Shown: in pieces, positions 31,725 to 44,170 of the stretch
Position numbering within the stretch: the stretch's first letter is position 1
Layout of the letters: each line of letters starts with the position of its first letter
Source: Dipteronia dyeriana
Lineage: Eukaryota; Streptophyta; Magnoliopsida; Sapindales; Sapindaceae
Reading direction: 5' to 3'
DNA length: 64,000 nt
Assembly: GCA_032871835.1 (NCBI GenBank)
Contig: CM065299.1
Location: 7,225,001-7,289,000 of the forward strand
Notes under the pieces: generated by a model
The model's database searches: none
What the model saw: only the letters and a program-made list of their open reading frames with translations
Told to the model about the DNA's origin: nothing
Program-made: the position numbers and the translations under genes

Positions 31725-33211
31725 TTTATTGGAAGAGGTACTTCACGCTAAATTGAAATCTATAAATCAATCTTTTTTGTTAATTATAAATAATGTTCAA
31801 ATTGTGTAAATAAATCATCCTTGTTTCAATTTTTATTTTGGTGAAATATTTTAATAATTCAAAATTTGAAAAGGAAAAAAAGACTCGAATCCACAATATC
31901 CTAGACTCCTAGTCTGTTTGAGGGGCACACAACCTCATCTTGTCTGTGATTCCATTTGTCTTGATTTATCTCAAATCAATTTATTTTCCATGCGTTGATT
32001 TATTAAGGGGAAAGTCGTGGCATATCATTTACTCTCCCATCAGTTAATACTTAATATTATTAGTTAATTAAGAATTCTATTAAAATGTGTCTTAAATTAT
32101 ATACAAAAGGCTGATCTTGACGGAGATGAGATTGGTCAAATGTAAAACCTTTTATACCTATGACCTTTTATATAAGTATTATAAGGTTATGGGTTTAAGT
32201 ACTCGATTTACATAATAATATAATATTTTAACAAAAAAATCAGGAAAAAAATAATAATATGCAACCTATAGCAACTAAACTGATATATTAAAAAGGTATA
32301 TATAAATAGTTAAGGATTCAAATCACCTGTTTAAAAATGATGTTTTAGTTAGTGTCTAACTAATCAAATTGAGATATATCAATTAGTATCATTTATATTT
32401 AATTATATTTTTTAAAAAATATGTATATATAATCTAATTTGATTGGTTATTTATAAATTAAAATACTATTTTTAAACGAATGATTTGCATCCGTAAATTA
32501 AAATCAATCCGTAAATTAAACATAACATTTCATCGTTTCACGGAATAAATTTTGATGTTTAAATAAGCAAGCAAGGAAATTATTTTCCAAACATCAGGGA
32601 TTATTTTTTATTCCCTTGGAATTTGGGCTCTCATCCACATATTTACTGTGGATTTGAGTTGTTATCGTGAAAAAAAGTTTTACTGCACATGTTTAATAAT
32701 TGCCACATATACCTACCGCGGCCAAAAAGCTATAGTAAAAGAAGATTTTATTTCAATTTTCATTTACCATTTTATGTTACGCTATGCCAATATTTTCAAT
32801 TTATATATTTCTAAAATTGATAAATTATAGAATACAAATTCATATGAATGATAAATAGAATTTGAATGAGATTATAATATTCACACTATATTAGATCAAT
32901 ATTTTGCAATCAATTAATTTAATTTAATTACATTAAATCAATATGAAATACAAGAATATCTATAACTCAATGCATTTGATTATTTATTACTTTACAAGAT
33001 AATATAACTTAAATTACAATGTAAATTGCTAGTTGAAACTATATTACTAATCTGAATAGATGTAATGAAACACTAGCGGTTGCTATATCAATAACAGTAA
33101 ACACTGTATAGTATTTAAAGATTGAATTTTTTACCTCAAAAGCTCAAATATTGGCATCTGCTAAGAAGTTAATAACTTTGGCATCTGCTAATAAGTTTAC
33201 ATAGAAAAATG
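31725..33211. other. AT-rich intergenic DNA downstream of the ligase-like gene
   Basis: No gene is recognised. Small frames here are AT-rich by-products. Two faint B-box-like words (near 31885 inverted, and 32190) are not enough to call SINEs. Confidence 0.5.
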
Positions 33212-33442
33212 CTAGGACATATTCGTACATTCCAGCAGCTCCTATTAAAAATTGTAATCAATCAGAATACAATTCTAAACAAGAACTTGAACTGGGCTTT
33301 TATGCTATCAAATAATGATGCGGCATGCATCCATATTCCATACCTTAATTTGAGATAGAATATTGTCAATAGAGGATTCAATAACCAGTATGGCGTTTAT
33401 GGAGACATGCATAGCATCCGATCCATGACTGGAGCCCAAAAA
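33212..33442 (-). pseudogene. Possible last two exons of an unknown gene
   Basis: On the minus strand, an acceptor TTTTGACAG at 33443-33451 precedes 33 open codons (33442-33344, starting FLGSSHGSDAMHVSIN) that end at AAG/GTATGG. After a 102-bp AT-rich intron ending TTAATAG, ten codons (33241-33212, ELLECTNMS then stop) continue in frame. Codon sense and both splice borders look real, but I do not recognise the protein. No upstream exon is visible before the CACTA element at 33960, so this may be a gene remnant. Confidence 0.3.
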
Positions 33443-33708
33443 CTGTCAAAATGGAGATCAAGAAAGTAAAGATTATCAATCAAAGTGCAAGTGTTGTTAA
33501 TCAAACTTACATAATATGACTTCCTAGCTAAAAAAAAAAATAAAAATAAAATAAAATAAAATAAAATAAAAAATAAAAAAAAAAGACTGAAGAGTTTGTA
33601 ACCACTTGTTTTATGGACTTTGGTTGAAGTCAATTCCGTGAATACTATATCAAGAATTGAAATTTACATAATCACGTGAATTTTAAATCAAAGTTGCAAC
33701 CAAAAAGC

Positions 33709-33744
<36 letters not shown>

Positions 33745-33959
33745 TAATATAAAAGGGGCCATGATGATATCTTCGTGTTTATGCTGCTGTTCTAGAGATT
33801 ATTCATTTATTTATTTTAGGAAATCAAAATCATTATATACATGCATATTATACTAATCACAAGAACTCGATCAACAAAAAGAGCACATGATTGATGATAA
33901 GATACCGAGTTCACAATAAGATATTGACTCCACGTACATTCAAGTAAACAATATAATGA
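33443..33959. other. AT-rich DNA with AAAAT and (TA)n repeats
   Basis: Contains an (AAAAT)n run at 33535-33585 and (TA)n at 33711-33740. No exon or element end is recognised. Confidence 0.5.
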
Positions 33960-33996
33960 CACTACAAAATAAGGTGGCTTTTACCGCACCTGTACT

Positions 33997-34809
33997 CAAG
34001 GGCGAAGTCAGGATTTTAACTTTTAGGGATCAAGATAAAAATTAATATTAAAGGTTACTCAAGAAAAATATATTAATATACCAAAACGTAATACTGTTTA
34101 GTTTTTAAGGTAATGATACAAAATAATAATAATAATAATAATAATAACAATAATTTTGAGAATCAAAATGAAAATTGACTCTATTTTATATCTCAAAATT
34201 CATCTATAATCACATTTATTTAAATTTATTTACGATTTCCGTTTCAATATACATAATCAAAGAATTTGAGAGAAAATGATCTTTTATTTTGTTGTATTGA
34301 TGCAATATATCTTTCAGTAGTTCATAATTAATAAATATATAATTCATATAAAATATTTAAAACAATATAGATATTGTATAATGAAATAGTATAGAAAGTG
34401 TTAATTTGTTCAAGTGAATACCTAATAAAAAAATACATACATACAAGACGGTTTTAGCACTATACAGTTCATGTATAGTTACAAGGTAATTACGAGAGGA
34501 TATTATTTCCTTTTAGTTTTAATTTCTTTTAGATTTTCAATTGATTTAAATCCAATGATTAAAAATTCACCAATTAATGTAATAGTTGAACTCATATATG
34601 GACTAGATTAAGAAATAATGTATGAAATTATAAGAAATGAAATTACTAAAAGAGGTTGATTTTGTCTTGAACAAAAATAAATAGAATAAATCTATATTAT
34701 TAATAAAATAGGAGACCAGATTGCAATTAAACATATAAATAATTTTTATCAAACTTTTATCGACTGGGGGGCTATGGCCCCTATAGGCCCCCCTGTGCAA
34801 TCGCCTCTG
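33997..34809. mobile_element. hAT-like non-autonomous element, copy 2, nested in the CACTA element
   Basis: The same family as 27239-28083: the interior matches almost throughout, including the (AAT)n run at 34118-34146. The ends are CAAGGGCGAAGTCAGG and, inverted, CAGAGGCGATTGCACAGG. It is flanked by a perfect 8-bp repeat CCTGTACT (33989-33996 and 34810-34817). 813 bp, no coding. Confidence 0.92.
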
Positions 34810-35089
34810 CCTGTACTGCCGTGGATGTCCATACGTAGAGAATATTGTAAAAATATAAAATAATTGATAAATGTGTTTCTTATCGACAGGTGTGGTAAAT
34901 TTTTTGCCACGGTTATTAACCGCGGATGTAGGTGCGGTAAAATTATTTTCAAAAAAACCCCAATTGGACTTTAAAGGAGGCTTGTTGTTATCGGTATCCA
35001 GAGTGAATGGTAAGTGGTTGTATATGAACTTTATTTATCAAAATTTACAATTTCTTACTTGAGATGATTCGCAAATCATATTTGATGGG

Positions 35090-35470
35090 GTGTAGACCAC
35101 AATGAGGTTGTAATATTAGTATAATTATTTCAACCTCCTCTTAATAAGTTTTGTTTTTGCACAGTGATGTTGCTTGACTATGTCACTTATAGACCGGTTC
35201 TATGCTATTATTCAGAAGAGGACGATCGGTTAGGTAAGTTATCATGGCCCACTTGGTTTTATGATCTTTTTTATACTATGTACACTATGACTCATGACTC
35301 GTGACATGCTTGTTTTTAGATATGAGAAAAGTATTATGTCGATATGTTGAAAAGAAGTCTATCATGCCTCTCAAACAACCTGTGACACCCAATGAGTTGG
35401 AATACAATTATCTCCACCTTCCATGTGTTCTGCTGACTGAACTTTATAGAGTATGCTTGTGACCTTTGGA
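35090..35470 (+). other. Exon-like fragments of unknown origin inside the CACTA element
   Basis: Two stretches read sensibly: about 35160-35235 (GATGTTGCTTGACTATGTC onward, ending near GGTTAGGTAAGT) and about 35320-35460 (DMRKVLCRYVEKKSIMPLKQ and onward to a stop). They lie between CACTA ends and are less AT-rich than their surroundings. I do not recognise them. They could be a captured host fragment or a transposase remnant. Confidence 0.25.
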
Positions 35471-36210
35471 TGTGGGGAGGTTAGGCATGTTATAGACCGT
35501 AATTTGGGAGGTCAGTTCAAATTGGAATTTTACATGTTGATTTGTGATTGCTTTGCTTTTTATTTCCTTCTAAAATTTCAGTTCCTGCTGCAATGGCTTG
35601 AGAAAAATGCTTATTTTATATGATCATGTGCTTCCTTATCAATAATTAATATTTGATCATATAATTTAGTGGATATGCCTTTTAATATATATAGTGGTAG
35701 TCATTAAGTTATATTCCCTAAGCTCTCTCTAAAATTTAATTCTCACTATCAGCTTTCTTTTTATTTTTATCTTGTTTGTTTATGTGTTTAAGTATCTTTG
35801 AATACATTTTCTAAGAAGTTACTGGATATTTGTGCAGGTGACTACAAGTACCTGAGGTTTGTACTTATCTTTCTTGGCTACATGAGTTTGTTTTGTACTT
35901 GCCTTTTCATGAAAATGTGCCAAAATATACACGTAAAATGCTTGTCTTTTTACTACGCATTTTCATTATAGTCTACACATGTTCACATGTTCATATAGAA
36001 GATGCCGGTTAGTGTGGTAAAGGTGCCTACAAATTTTAACCATTACTTATATATTACTGTGATACTGACTCGGGCTCAGGTCGATTAAGAACCCATTTCT
36101 AAAAGGTCATCAGCTGTTTGCTACTTTATATATTAAATGGCTAATTAACTTTACTTTTAGTTCTCAAAGTTAACTAGTTGGTATAATAATAAGTTTAAGT
36201 TCTAAATCAT

Positions 36211-36958
36211 TAAGGGATCGTTTGTTTTTTTCATTTAAAATTTAATGGGTCTGAATCATAATTATTAAGTTGTTTTATTTGTTTTTTTAAGTGGTCAAAC
36301 AACTTAAAAATCCTAAAATAAAATTTTAAAAAAAAAAGTAAAAAATTCTAGTTTTTCACTTAATTGCAAATCACTGAATTGCATTAAATGCAATCCAAAA
36401 TCTTTTCTTCCGATATTATCCCCCAATATATAACATATTTCCAATTTCATCATAATTATATATGGTATATAAATATTTTATTTTAATATATTGATTATTT
36501 TAAATAGCTTTAAAAATAAAAATGAACCATAATCACTTCTCATATTGGTGTTTAATATCAATACTTTATTTTGATATTAGGGTGATGTGCTACCCCTTTC
36601 ATTTTTTGAAAGGAAAAAATAAATATTTTCTTTTCTTAATAAAAATGAAGTTTATTTGTAATCGAAGAAGAAGATCACGATCATATGTGATCATATGTGA
36701 TCATATGTGTTCATATATAATTATTGTTTTTAGATTGTTTTTATTTTATATTATATATATAATTGTTTAACAGAGGTATAAATATAAAATTACTTATTTT
36801 TAGACAATTTTACTTTTAAAAAATAAATGCGTTGACAATACATTCAGATGTGAGAAGAAAAAAAACATATCATTCAGATTCAGATTTCAGTCTCTATTCA
36901 GTCTTCAGAAAACTTCAGGACTATTCAATCTTCAGACAAAAAAACAAACGATCTCTAA
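36211..36958. mobile_element. Small inverted-repeat element nested in the CACTA element
   Basis: The left end TTAAGGGATCGTTTGTTTTT is mirrored by the inverted right end TTAGAGATCGTTTGTTTTT. About 750 bp, very AT-rich, no coding. I found no clean target duplication, so the superfamily is open. Confidence 0.6.
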
Positions 36959-38244
36959 GTGTGCTTTCAGAAAGATCTTGACCACCTAGAAAATCTCATA
37001 AGGTTGAAAGAGGATTTCAATCAAAGCCAACTGGCTCTACATTTTCTATGGTAATATTTGAGTTTTTACGTTTGTGCTTATGTAGATCTATTTAACCATT
37101 TCTTTTTATTACTATACTATCTAATTTAAATGTTTTTATCTTAGATTTTATGGTAAATTAGCAAGCATGTGTTTAAAGTCTCATTTGCATGTTTGTACTA
37201 TGTTGTCTTATTCATTGATCAAATTTCTCCAACTTCTTTGCGCTTGTGTTGTGAAAAACAGCCTATCATTTTCTATATATAGCCAGACTTGTGTGATGGC
37301 AACATGGCAATTTAAAAAATTCAAAATGAAAACCGGGCTAAGTACGAGACCATAGCAAACTTTAAATTTTCTTGCTACAGTAAGTTACTAATAAAAATAT
37401 GATCATATTATGTTGGGTTTAAATAATATGATCTAAATAAATCAATAGCCTTATAAATAAATAAAAAAAAAAATTAGTACTATTTACTAAGATCTCGAAT
37501 AATAGTTATTTTGACTATCTTTGCGATTGAGGTTGCTACTAAATCACTTTCGGTAGGTTAGTTATATCTAACATTATCGATTAATTAAACACGTGTATTT
37601 ATATCTAACGTTACTTTTAATAAGTGTATGAATTATTTCTTAAATTATTCATTTATAATATTAGTACCATATTTTTACAGGTTATGAATGGTCGAAGAAC
37701 TATGGACGTAGAGTGTTGAAGAAGAATAATAGTGTTTTTGACATTTTTAAAATAATAATGTAATTGTGTTCCCTTCATTATTGTGATAATATTGTAATAG
37801 TATTCACTACATTATTGTTTTATTGATGGTTTGTTTATTCTATAATATGGTTTCATTTTAATTTTTAAGAATTTAAAGAAATTTTTAAAAAAATTAATAT
37901 TCATATTTAAATCACTAAAAAAATAGCAAAAATAAAATATAAATATTCAATATATATATATATATATATACAACACCCAATTGCCACGGCATTTTACTGC
38001 ATCCAAAGGTTTTTTACTGTGGGTATCTTACCGCGGTAAATATAAAAACCTTACAACAGGCTTTTGTTACCGGCAATTTTCCGTGGCTAAAGTATTTTTT
38101 GCCACAGCAATATCTGTGGCCAAAGCTTTTGCCACAACCGTATTTACAACACCCCAAATCCATGGCAATTCCGTGGCAAAAATCTTTTTATCACAAATTT
38201 TATCGTGGATTTACCCGCAGCAAAAAGCCCTATTTTTTGTAGTG

Positions 38245-38634
38245 TAACCATATATATATATAATAATCCTGTTTGACAATCTCAATTCTCAAGATCAATA
38301 GTGGAGACAAACAATTATAGATTAAACAAAGAAATAATACAAAAATTAAAGAAGAATAGTTGGACTCAAACCTTCCATTAAAGAAGAATAGTTGGACTCA
38401 AACCTTCCATTTCCTGTAAATTTCTTGATCACTCTAAGACCTCTCAATCTCCTATCAACATCCTTCTCTGAACAAAATGTCCTCTCTCCGTATTGCAACA
38501 ATTAGAGAAGAATTGAACACAGTCCACTATTATTTGTCTGTCTACAAGCTCCACCACATTGATGGCTCCTCTCACCTCCCAAATCAACCATTTTAATTCA
38601 TCACAGCTTCACATGTACCCAAATGAAGATGTAG
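38245..38634. other. Short non-coding gap with a 33-bp tandem duplication
   Basis: AAAGAAGAATAGTTGGACTC followed by AAACCTTCCATT occurs twice in a row at about 38347-38411. It may be the 5' part of the adjoining Copia relic, but no gag is legible. Confidence 0.5.
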
Positions 38635-38848
38635 GTCATAGTACAAAGCTCATTTTATAGCTAATGGATACACTATGGGTGTTGATTACCATTAAACATT
38701 TGCTCTGGTTGCCACGTTTGTTGTTGTTCGTTGTCTCCTTGTAATAGCAATTGCTCATAATTGGTCTCAACACTAATTAGATATTAATAATGCTTTCCTT
38801 CATGGAGACCTTGATGAAGAAATGTATATGCTTCCTCCTCCCGAATAC
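38635..38848 (+). pseudogene. RT N-terminal fragment of Copia element 3
   Basis: The frame reads YKAHFIANGYTMGVDYH, then a stop, then VRCLLVIAIAHNWSQH, then DINNAFLHGDLDEEMYM, the Copia RT region before the catalytic box. It ends at PPPEY, where the LINE tail begins. Confidence 0.75.
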
Positions 38849-38974
38849 AATTTTTTGAAAAGGGGACGAAACTTTTATTGAAGGTGCAAGGCCAAAACAA
38901 GCACAAGCAAACAAAAGAGAAAGAAACCGAAACCGACTAACACCAAAGAAGAACAAACAACCAAAACGCAAAGA

Positions 38975-39164
38975 TGTGAACAACAATCAATTTGTAAACT
39001 AAGATTGAGTTGATTGAGTTATATTGAAATGAACTGGATCAACCTTTATATAGGTTGGAATCCTCACAAACCATTAAACACAACTACTAACTACTAACAT
39101 TATTAGCACACAGCTCCCAACTACTAACCAAAAACAACTAACAAGACTTGGTTTAAATCCTACA
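38975..39164 (-). repeat. 3' LTR of Copia element 2
   Basis: On the element strand it starts TGTAGGATTT and ends TTGTTCACA. A TATA box in element orientation (CTATATAAAGG) lies at about 39043-39053. The pol stop codon at 39160-39162 overlaps the LTR start. AAGGGGTGCTA before it is the polypurine tract. Confidence 0.92.
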
Positions 39165-42100
39165 TAGCACCCCTTAAACCAAGTTTTCCATAATTGATCA
39201 TGCCCAAAGTTTTCTTCAATTTTAGAAATGAATCAACCTTGAGCGGCTTCGTGAATATGTCTACAACCTGCTCCTCGGAACGGCAGTACTCAATCACGAT
39301 CACATTGTCCTTCACCAAGTCTCGAATGAAATAAAACTTGATGTCAATGTGCTTACTTCTACCAGGAAAAACTGGATTCTTTGTCAGTGAAATAGTGGAC
39401 TTGTTATCACAGTAGATCATTGTAGAAACATCATGTTGATGCTTCAAGTCACAGAGCATACACCGCAGCCATACAGCCTGTGTAGCACCACTAGCAACTG
39501 TAATATACTCAGTTTCCGTAATTGATAAAGCAACCACCTACTGCTTTTTCGATGACCAAGAAAATACTCCGAAACCCAGATGAAATGCATATCCGGAAGT
39601 AATTTTCCTCTCCTCCATATCACCTACCCAGTCACTATCTGTGTATCCCACAAGTTCAATCTTATCAACAGAAGAGTAAAAGATACCATAATCTAATGTA
39701 CCTTTCACATATCGTAAAATACGCTTGCCGGCTTGCAAGTGAGATTGTCTCAAAGAATCCATAAACCTGCTGATAAGCCCAACTCCATATGCAATGTCAA
39801 GTCTAGTAGAAGTTAAGTATCTCAAACTACCCACAAGCCTCTGAAAGATGGTAGCATCAACTAGCTCACCAGACACATATTTCACTAACTTCAATCTTTC
39901 TTCAACGGGAGTAAAAATTGGCTTACATCCCTCAATCTTGAATTTCTTCAACACATCACCGGCATACTTCTTCTGACATAAGAATATGCCATTATTCGTC
40001 TAACTCACTTCAATGCCAAGAAAGTAAGACATCAACCCCAAATATGTTATCTCAAAATGACCAATCATTGCTTTCTTGAACTCTGCAACTATATCAAGGT
40101 TATTACCGGTAATAATGAAATCATCAACATACAAGCACACAATGAGAATATCTCCATGTAGATTTGACTTGATGTATAGAGTGTGCTCATAGGGACATCT
40201 CTGAAACTCATGCTGAAGAAAGTATGTGTCAATGTGTGTATACCACGCTATGGGTGCCTGCTTCAACCCATATAAAGCATTCTTCAACTTGTAGACCTTC
40301 TTTTCTTGCCTTATTTTCACAAAACCTATCGGCTGGTGAATGTAGACTTCTTCCTCTATCTCACCATTTAAGAATGCCGATTTCACATCCATCTGAAAGA
40401 TTTTCCATTGATTCTGTGCGGCAAAAGACACAATCAAGCGAACGGTGTCAAGTTTGGCAACCTATGTAAAAACCTTTAAATAATCAATCCTTGGTTTCTG
40501 CTTGTAGCCTTTTGCAACCAAAAGTTCTTTATAACGCTCCACCTCACCGTTTGGGTTGTATTTTGTCTTGTACACCCATTTAACACCAATGGGCTGCTTA
40601 CCATAAGGCAAATCAGTAAGCTCCCATGTGTTGTTCTTCTCAATTGCACCTATCTCCTTATCCATTGCTTTAATCCAGTAATCATCTTGAGCAGCATCTT
40701 CGTATGTGATAGGATCATAATCTGCAAACAATGCAAAATTCACCAATTCTTCATCAATTGGGTAGTCGTCATTTCTCAAAACACAATCTTGTAAACGAGC
40801 TGGTAAAACCAGTTGGCGTTGCGGACGACAAGAAGATTCTACTGAATGTGGAGTTACACCAAGTGGTGATGTCACAGGGGTAGGTTCCTATGGACCAATC
40901 TCTTCCATATCAACATTAACGTCTGAAGAGCTCCCCTTACCACTAGACCAATCCCAACAGTCTTGCTCATCAAAGGTAACATCTCTACTGACAATTACCT
41001 TCCCGGATACTGGATTATACAACTTGTATCCCTTTATCATCTGACTATAGCCGAGGAAAATGTATTTCTCTGCCTTATTAGTAAGCTTCTTCCTCAAAAC
41101 ATCAGGTACATGAGCATAGCAAATACAACCGAACACTCGTAGGTTTCCAATACTGGGTTTCCGTCGAGTCCAAGCTTCCTGTAGAGTCTTTTCGAGATCA
41201 CTTCTAGTAGGGCACCTGTTTAACAAATAGAACTCACAAGCAACTGCATCACCCCAAAAACCTTTGGGTAAATTTTTCAAGTGCAACATACACCTGACCA
41301 TATCCATGACTGTTCTATTCTTCCTTTCAGCTACTCCGTTTTGTTGAGGAGTGTATTTGGATGTCATCTGATGGTTAATGTCATGTTTCTGCAAGAAACC
41401 ATCACAGATGATATATTTTGTGCCTCTGTCCATTCTCAAAGTCTTGATAGGTCTTCTACACTGCTTCTCAACATTCGTCTTAAATCTTTTAAAAGCATCA
41501 CAAGCATCTGACCTCTGCTGCAAGAAATACACCCAAGCTTTCCTGTTAAATTCATCAATAAAGGTAATAAAGTACCTGGAATTCCCATTTGGTGGAACCT
41601 CCACTAAGTATAAATCTGAATGCACCAGCTCCAAGGGCTTACTAGCTCTCCATGTCTGTCCTATAAGAAACGGGTCTCTATGCTTCTTTCCTAAGACACA
41701 GGTCTCACAAACTTTATCTGGAGAATTAATGGAAGGTAATCTTGAAACCATTTTCCTAGATGCTAGATGTTTCAGACTTCTAAAATTCACATGGCCAAAC
41801 CGCATGTGCCATAACCAATTATCATCACAAATTACTGAACTAAAGCAAGGTACACTATCACAGTTAATAAGCAGCGGAAACAAACGGTTTTGTAACATTT
41901 TTACCTTGGCTATTAGCCCCTTTTGTGCACTATTGATGGTGCAAATTCCTTCATGGATCCGTATGTCATATCTTTTCTCCTAAAGTTGTCCTACACTCAA
42001 TAAGTTTTTGTGCAGATTTGGGACAAACAGTACATTTGAGATGGCATTATGGGACTCGTCCTTCAAAGTGATAGAGATTTTACCTTTCCCCATCACTGGC

Positions 42101-43155
42101 ACCGTTGTGTCATTCCCAAACTTCACTGATGAAGTAAAGGATTCATCTAAATGAGAGAACATCTCCTTCTCACCACACATGTGGTTGCTGCAGCCCGAAT
42201 CCAGAAACCATTCATTTTTGGCTCCATCTTCTACCATGTTACATGCTAGCAACAGTGTTTCTGAATCACCATCTTTTGCAACATTTGCTTGGAAATCTTG
42301 CTTTCTAGATCTGCACTCAGCCCTGTAATGGCCAATTTTTTTACAATTAAAACATTGAATCTGAGATTTATTCCTCCGATTAGTGTTGTTGTCGTTGTTG
42401 TTGCTCCCTCTGCCTATTCCCTTACTAAAACTGGAAGCACCTTCTTTTCTGTTCTGTGAGTTCTGACCCCACTGTTTTGACTTAGAATTCCTCTGAGTTC
42501 CGTCTTTGTCTTTCTTAACACTTAACTGGCTTTGTAAAGCCTTCTCAACCTCAATTTATGACTTCTCATCCAGAAGTTGTTCATGGGCTTGGAGTGAGCT
42601 CATCAACTCATCCAACGTCATCTTCTCGAGATCTTTAGATTCCTCAATAACAGTTACCTTGTACTCAAACTTTGAATTCAGTGTTCGGAGAATCTTCTCC
42701 ATAATCTGAACATCTTAAATCTTCTCACCATTGGACTTCATCTGATTAACAAGAGCCAATGTCCGTGAGAAATAATTTGTCACTTTCTCTGTTTCCGTCA
42801 TTTGAAGAAGCTCTAACTGCCTCCGTATAGTCTGCAGACAAACTTTTTTCACTTTTTCAACTCCTCTGTACGTATTCATCATAATATCTCATGCTCCTTT
42901 TGCTGAAGTTGCATGTGCAATTTTTTCAAAAATTACCGGATCCAGCAACTGTTTGATAAAAAACCTCACTTTCAGATCCTTCCGAGTTGTTACAGCATTT
43001 GTTGAATCGACAATGTCATCTGACACAATAGTCCACCACTCCTGATATTCGAACAAAAGTTGCATTTGTACCCTCTAATACTGAAAATTTATCTTTCCAT
43101 CAAATTTAGGTATTTTGGACTGAATTGTATTACTTCCATTGATGGAGGTAGCCAT
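39160..43155 (-). pseudogene. gag-pol polyprotein of Copia element 2: one frame, nine point stops
   Basis: All open segments (43155 down to 39160) share one frame, 1,332 codons, with no frameshift seen. In order: gag from ATG at 43155; CCHC knuckle C-F-N-C-K-K-I-G-H-Y-R-A-E-C (about 42310-42350); protease WFLDSGCSNHM (about 42210); integrase His-Cys region WHMRFGHVNF and CETCVLGKKH, core with FITFIDEFNRKAW and TPQQNGVAERKN; RT with MDVKSAFLNGEIEEEVYIHQ and catalytic L-Y-V-D-D (about 40125); RNase H with VGYTDSDWVGD, ITETEYITVASGATQAVWL and SKHIDIKFYFIRDLV. Stops fall near 43076, 42894, 42717, 42558, 41981, 40889, 40463, 40001 and 39539. Each is one C-to-T or G-to-A change from Gln or Trp. Confidence 0.93.
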
Positions 43156-43952
43156 TTATAATTAGTCAAATAGATGTACTATTTGCAAATTTACCATAGA
43201 GGGGTAATATTTGTAATTTTACATAAAATACACAAACCAAGAATTTATTTATTTTTGATGTGTTCGCTTGTCCTGCATAAAAAAATCAACAAAAGATTGC
43301 TTTCTCCCTCTCTTTTTCAAGCAAATCACACCTCCTTAATATATATATATATATATATATTTCACCTTCAACCTCACTCCTCTCTTTTCACACACAAATC
43401 ACACTCCAACTCCCTGTTTCTCTTCCCTTCCTTTTAACAAAGAAAAAAAAATCCTCTAATCTCGATATTTCTCTCTTCTCCGATGACACCGGTCTTGCTC
43501 TAGAAAGGATAACCAGCAACTTTGGCTGATCAACCGTGCTTAACTCGTCTGAAACGACAACAAAAATGAAATCTTCGCGAAATTGAAATTCCTTCGATTC
43601 GTCGTCAATGGTGTCTGATTTGGACTCCAGTCATTTGGGCTTTGATCACGGTCGTCTTCTGAAGATTTTGGTGGTGGTGGTGGTGGTGGTGGTGACAATC
43701 CACTTTCCCGACGGTCGGCGGCACGTGGTGGTGGAGACTGAGAAAGCAGCACTGCTGCGTTTTTTTTAACTGAACCTTCTTCGACTGGTTCCAAAAAGAA
43801 ATGCCTTTGAACCTCTCCTGGTTCAAATCCGGCACTGGGGAGTATTTTCGGCTATCCGATTCCTAACTGGAATCTAGCTCAGATCACTCTCTCACAGTGT
43901 ATCTCTCACACTCAGAGTCTCTACCACTCACACTCACCTTCAAGCTCTTCAA
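43156..43952 (-). other. Leader of Copia element 2
   Basis: Non-coding leader between the primer site and gag. It includes (TA)n at 43338-43361 and a (GGT)n run at 43670-43694. Proline-rich minus-strand frames at 43540-43835 come from that repeat. GATTAGAGG with AATCTCGATATT near 43455-43470 is the least repetitive part. Confidence 0.6.
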
Positions 43953-43964
43953 GCTCTGATACCA
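43953..43964 (-). other. Primer-binding site of Copia element 2
   Basis: On the element strand TGGTATCAGAGC lies two bases after the 5' LTR, complementary to the 3' end of initiator tRNA-Met as in most plant Copia elements. Confidence 0.9.
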
Positions 43965-43966
43965 AA

Positions 43967-44170
43967 TGTGAACAATAATCAATTTGTAAACTAAGATTGA
44001 GTTGATTGAGTTATATTGAAATGAACTGGATCAACCTTTATATAGGTTGGAATCCTGACAAACCATTAAACACAACTACGAACTACTAATTAACAACTAC
44101 TAACATTATTAGCACATAGCTCCCAACTACTAACCAAAAACAACTAACAAGACTTGGTTTAAATCCTATA
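43967..44170 (-). repeat. 5' LTR of Copia element 2
   Basis: 204 bp. It has one extra 14-bp stretch (CTAATTAACAACTA near 44082-44096) compared with the other LTR, and its element-strand start is TATAGG instead of TGTAGG. The TATA box CTATATAAAGG is at about 44035-44045. Confidence 0.92.

Larger units (their letters stand above)
33960..38244. mobile_element. Non-autonomous CACTA (En/Spm-type) element
   Basis: The left end CACTACAAAATAAGG and right end CTATTTTTTGTAGTG are the inverted CACTACAAAA termini of this superfamily. The 3-bp flanks TGA (33957-33959) and TAA (38245-38247) differ at one base. Both ends carry subterminal words in direct and inverted form (CCGCGGTAA, GCCACGG, CCGTGGCAAAA; 34885-34940 and 37980-38215), as expected for transposase binding. 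No transposase frame is visible. It contains at least two nested elements. Confidence 0.85.

Noticed and set aside
31880..31950. Inverted B-box-like word (GGATTCGAGTC) suggesting a SINE or tRNA
   Set aside because: No A box at the right distance and no cloverleaf fold.
32120..32210. B-box-like GGTTTAAGTAC
   Set aside because: Too far from consensus and no A box.
41378..41983. 201-codon plus-strand frame
   Set aside because: Antisense shadow of the Copia element 2 integrase.
43540..43835. Proline/histidine-rich minus-strand frames
   Set aside because: Product of a (GGT)n microsatellite in the retroelement leader.
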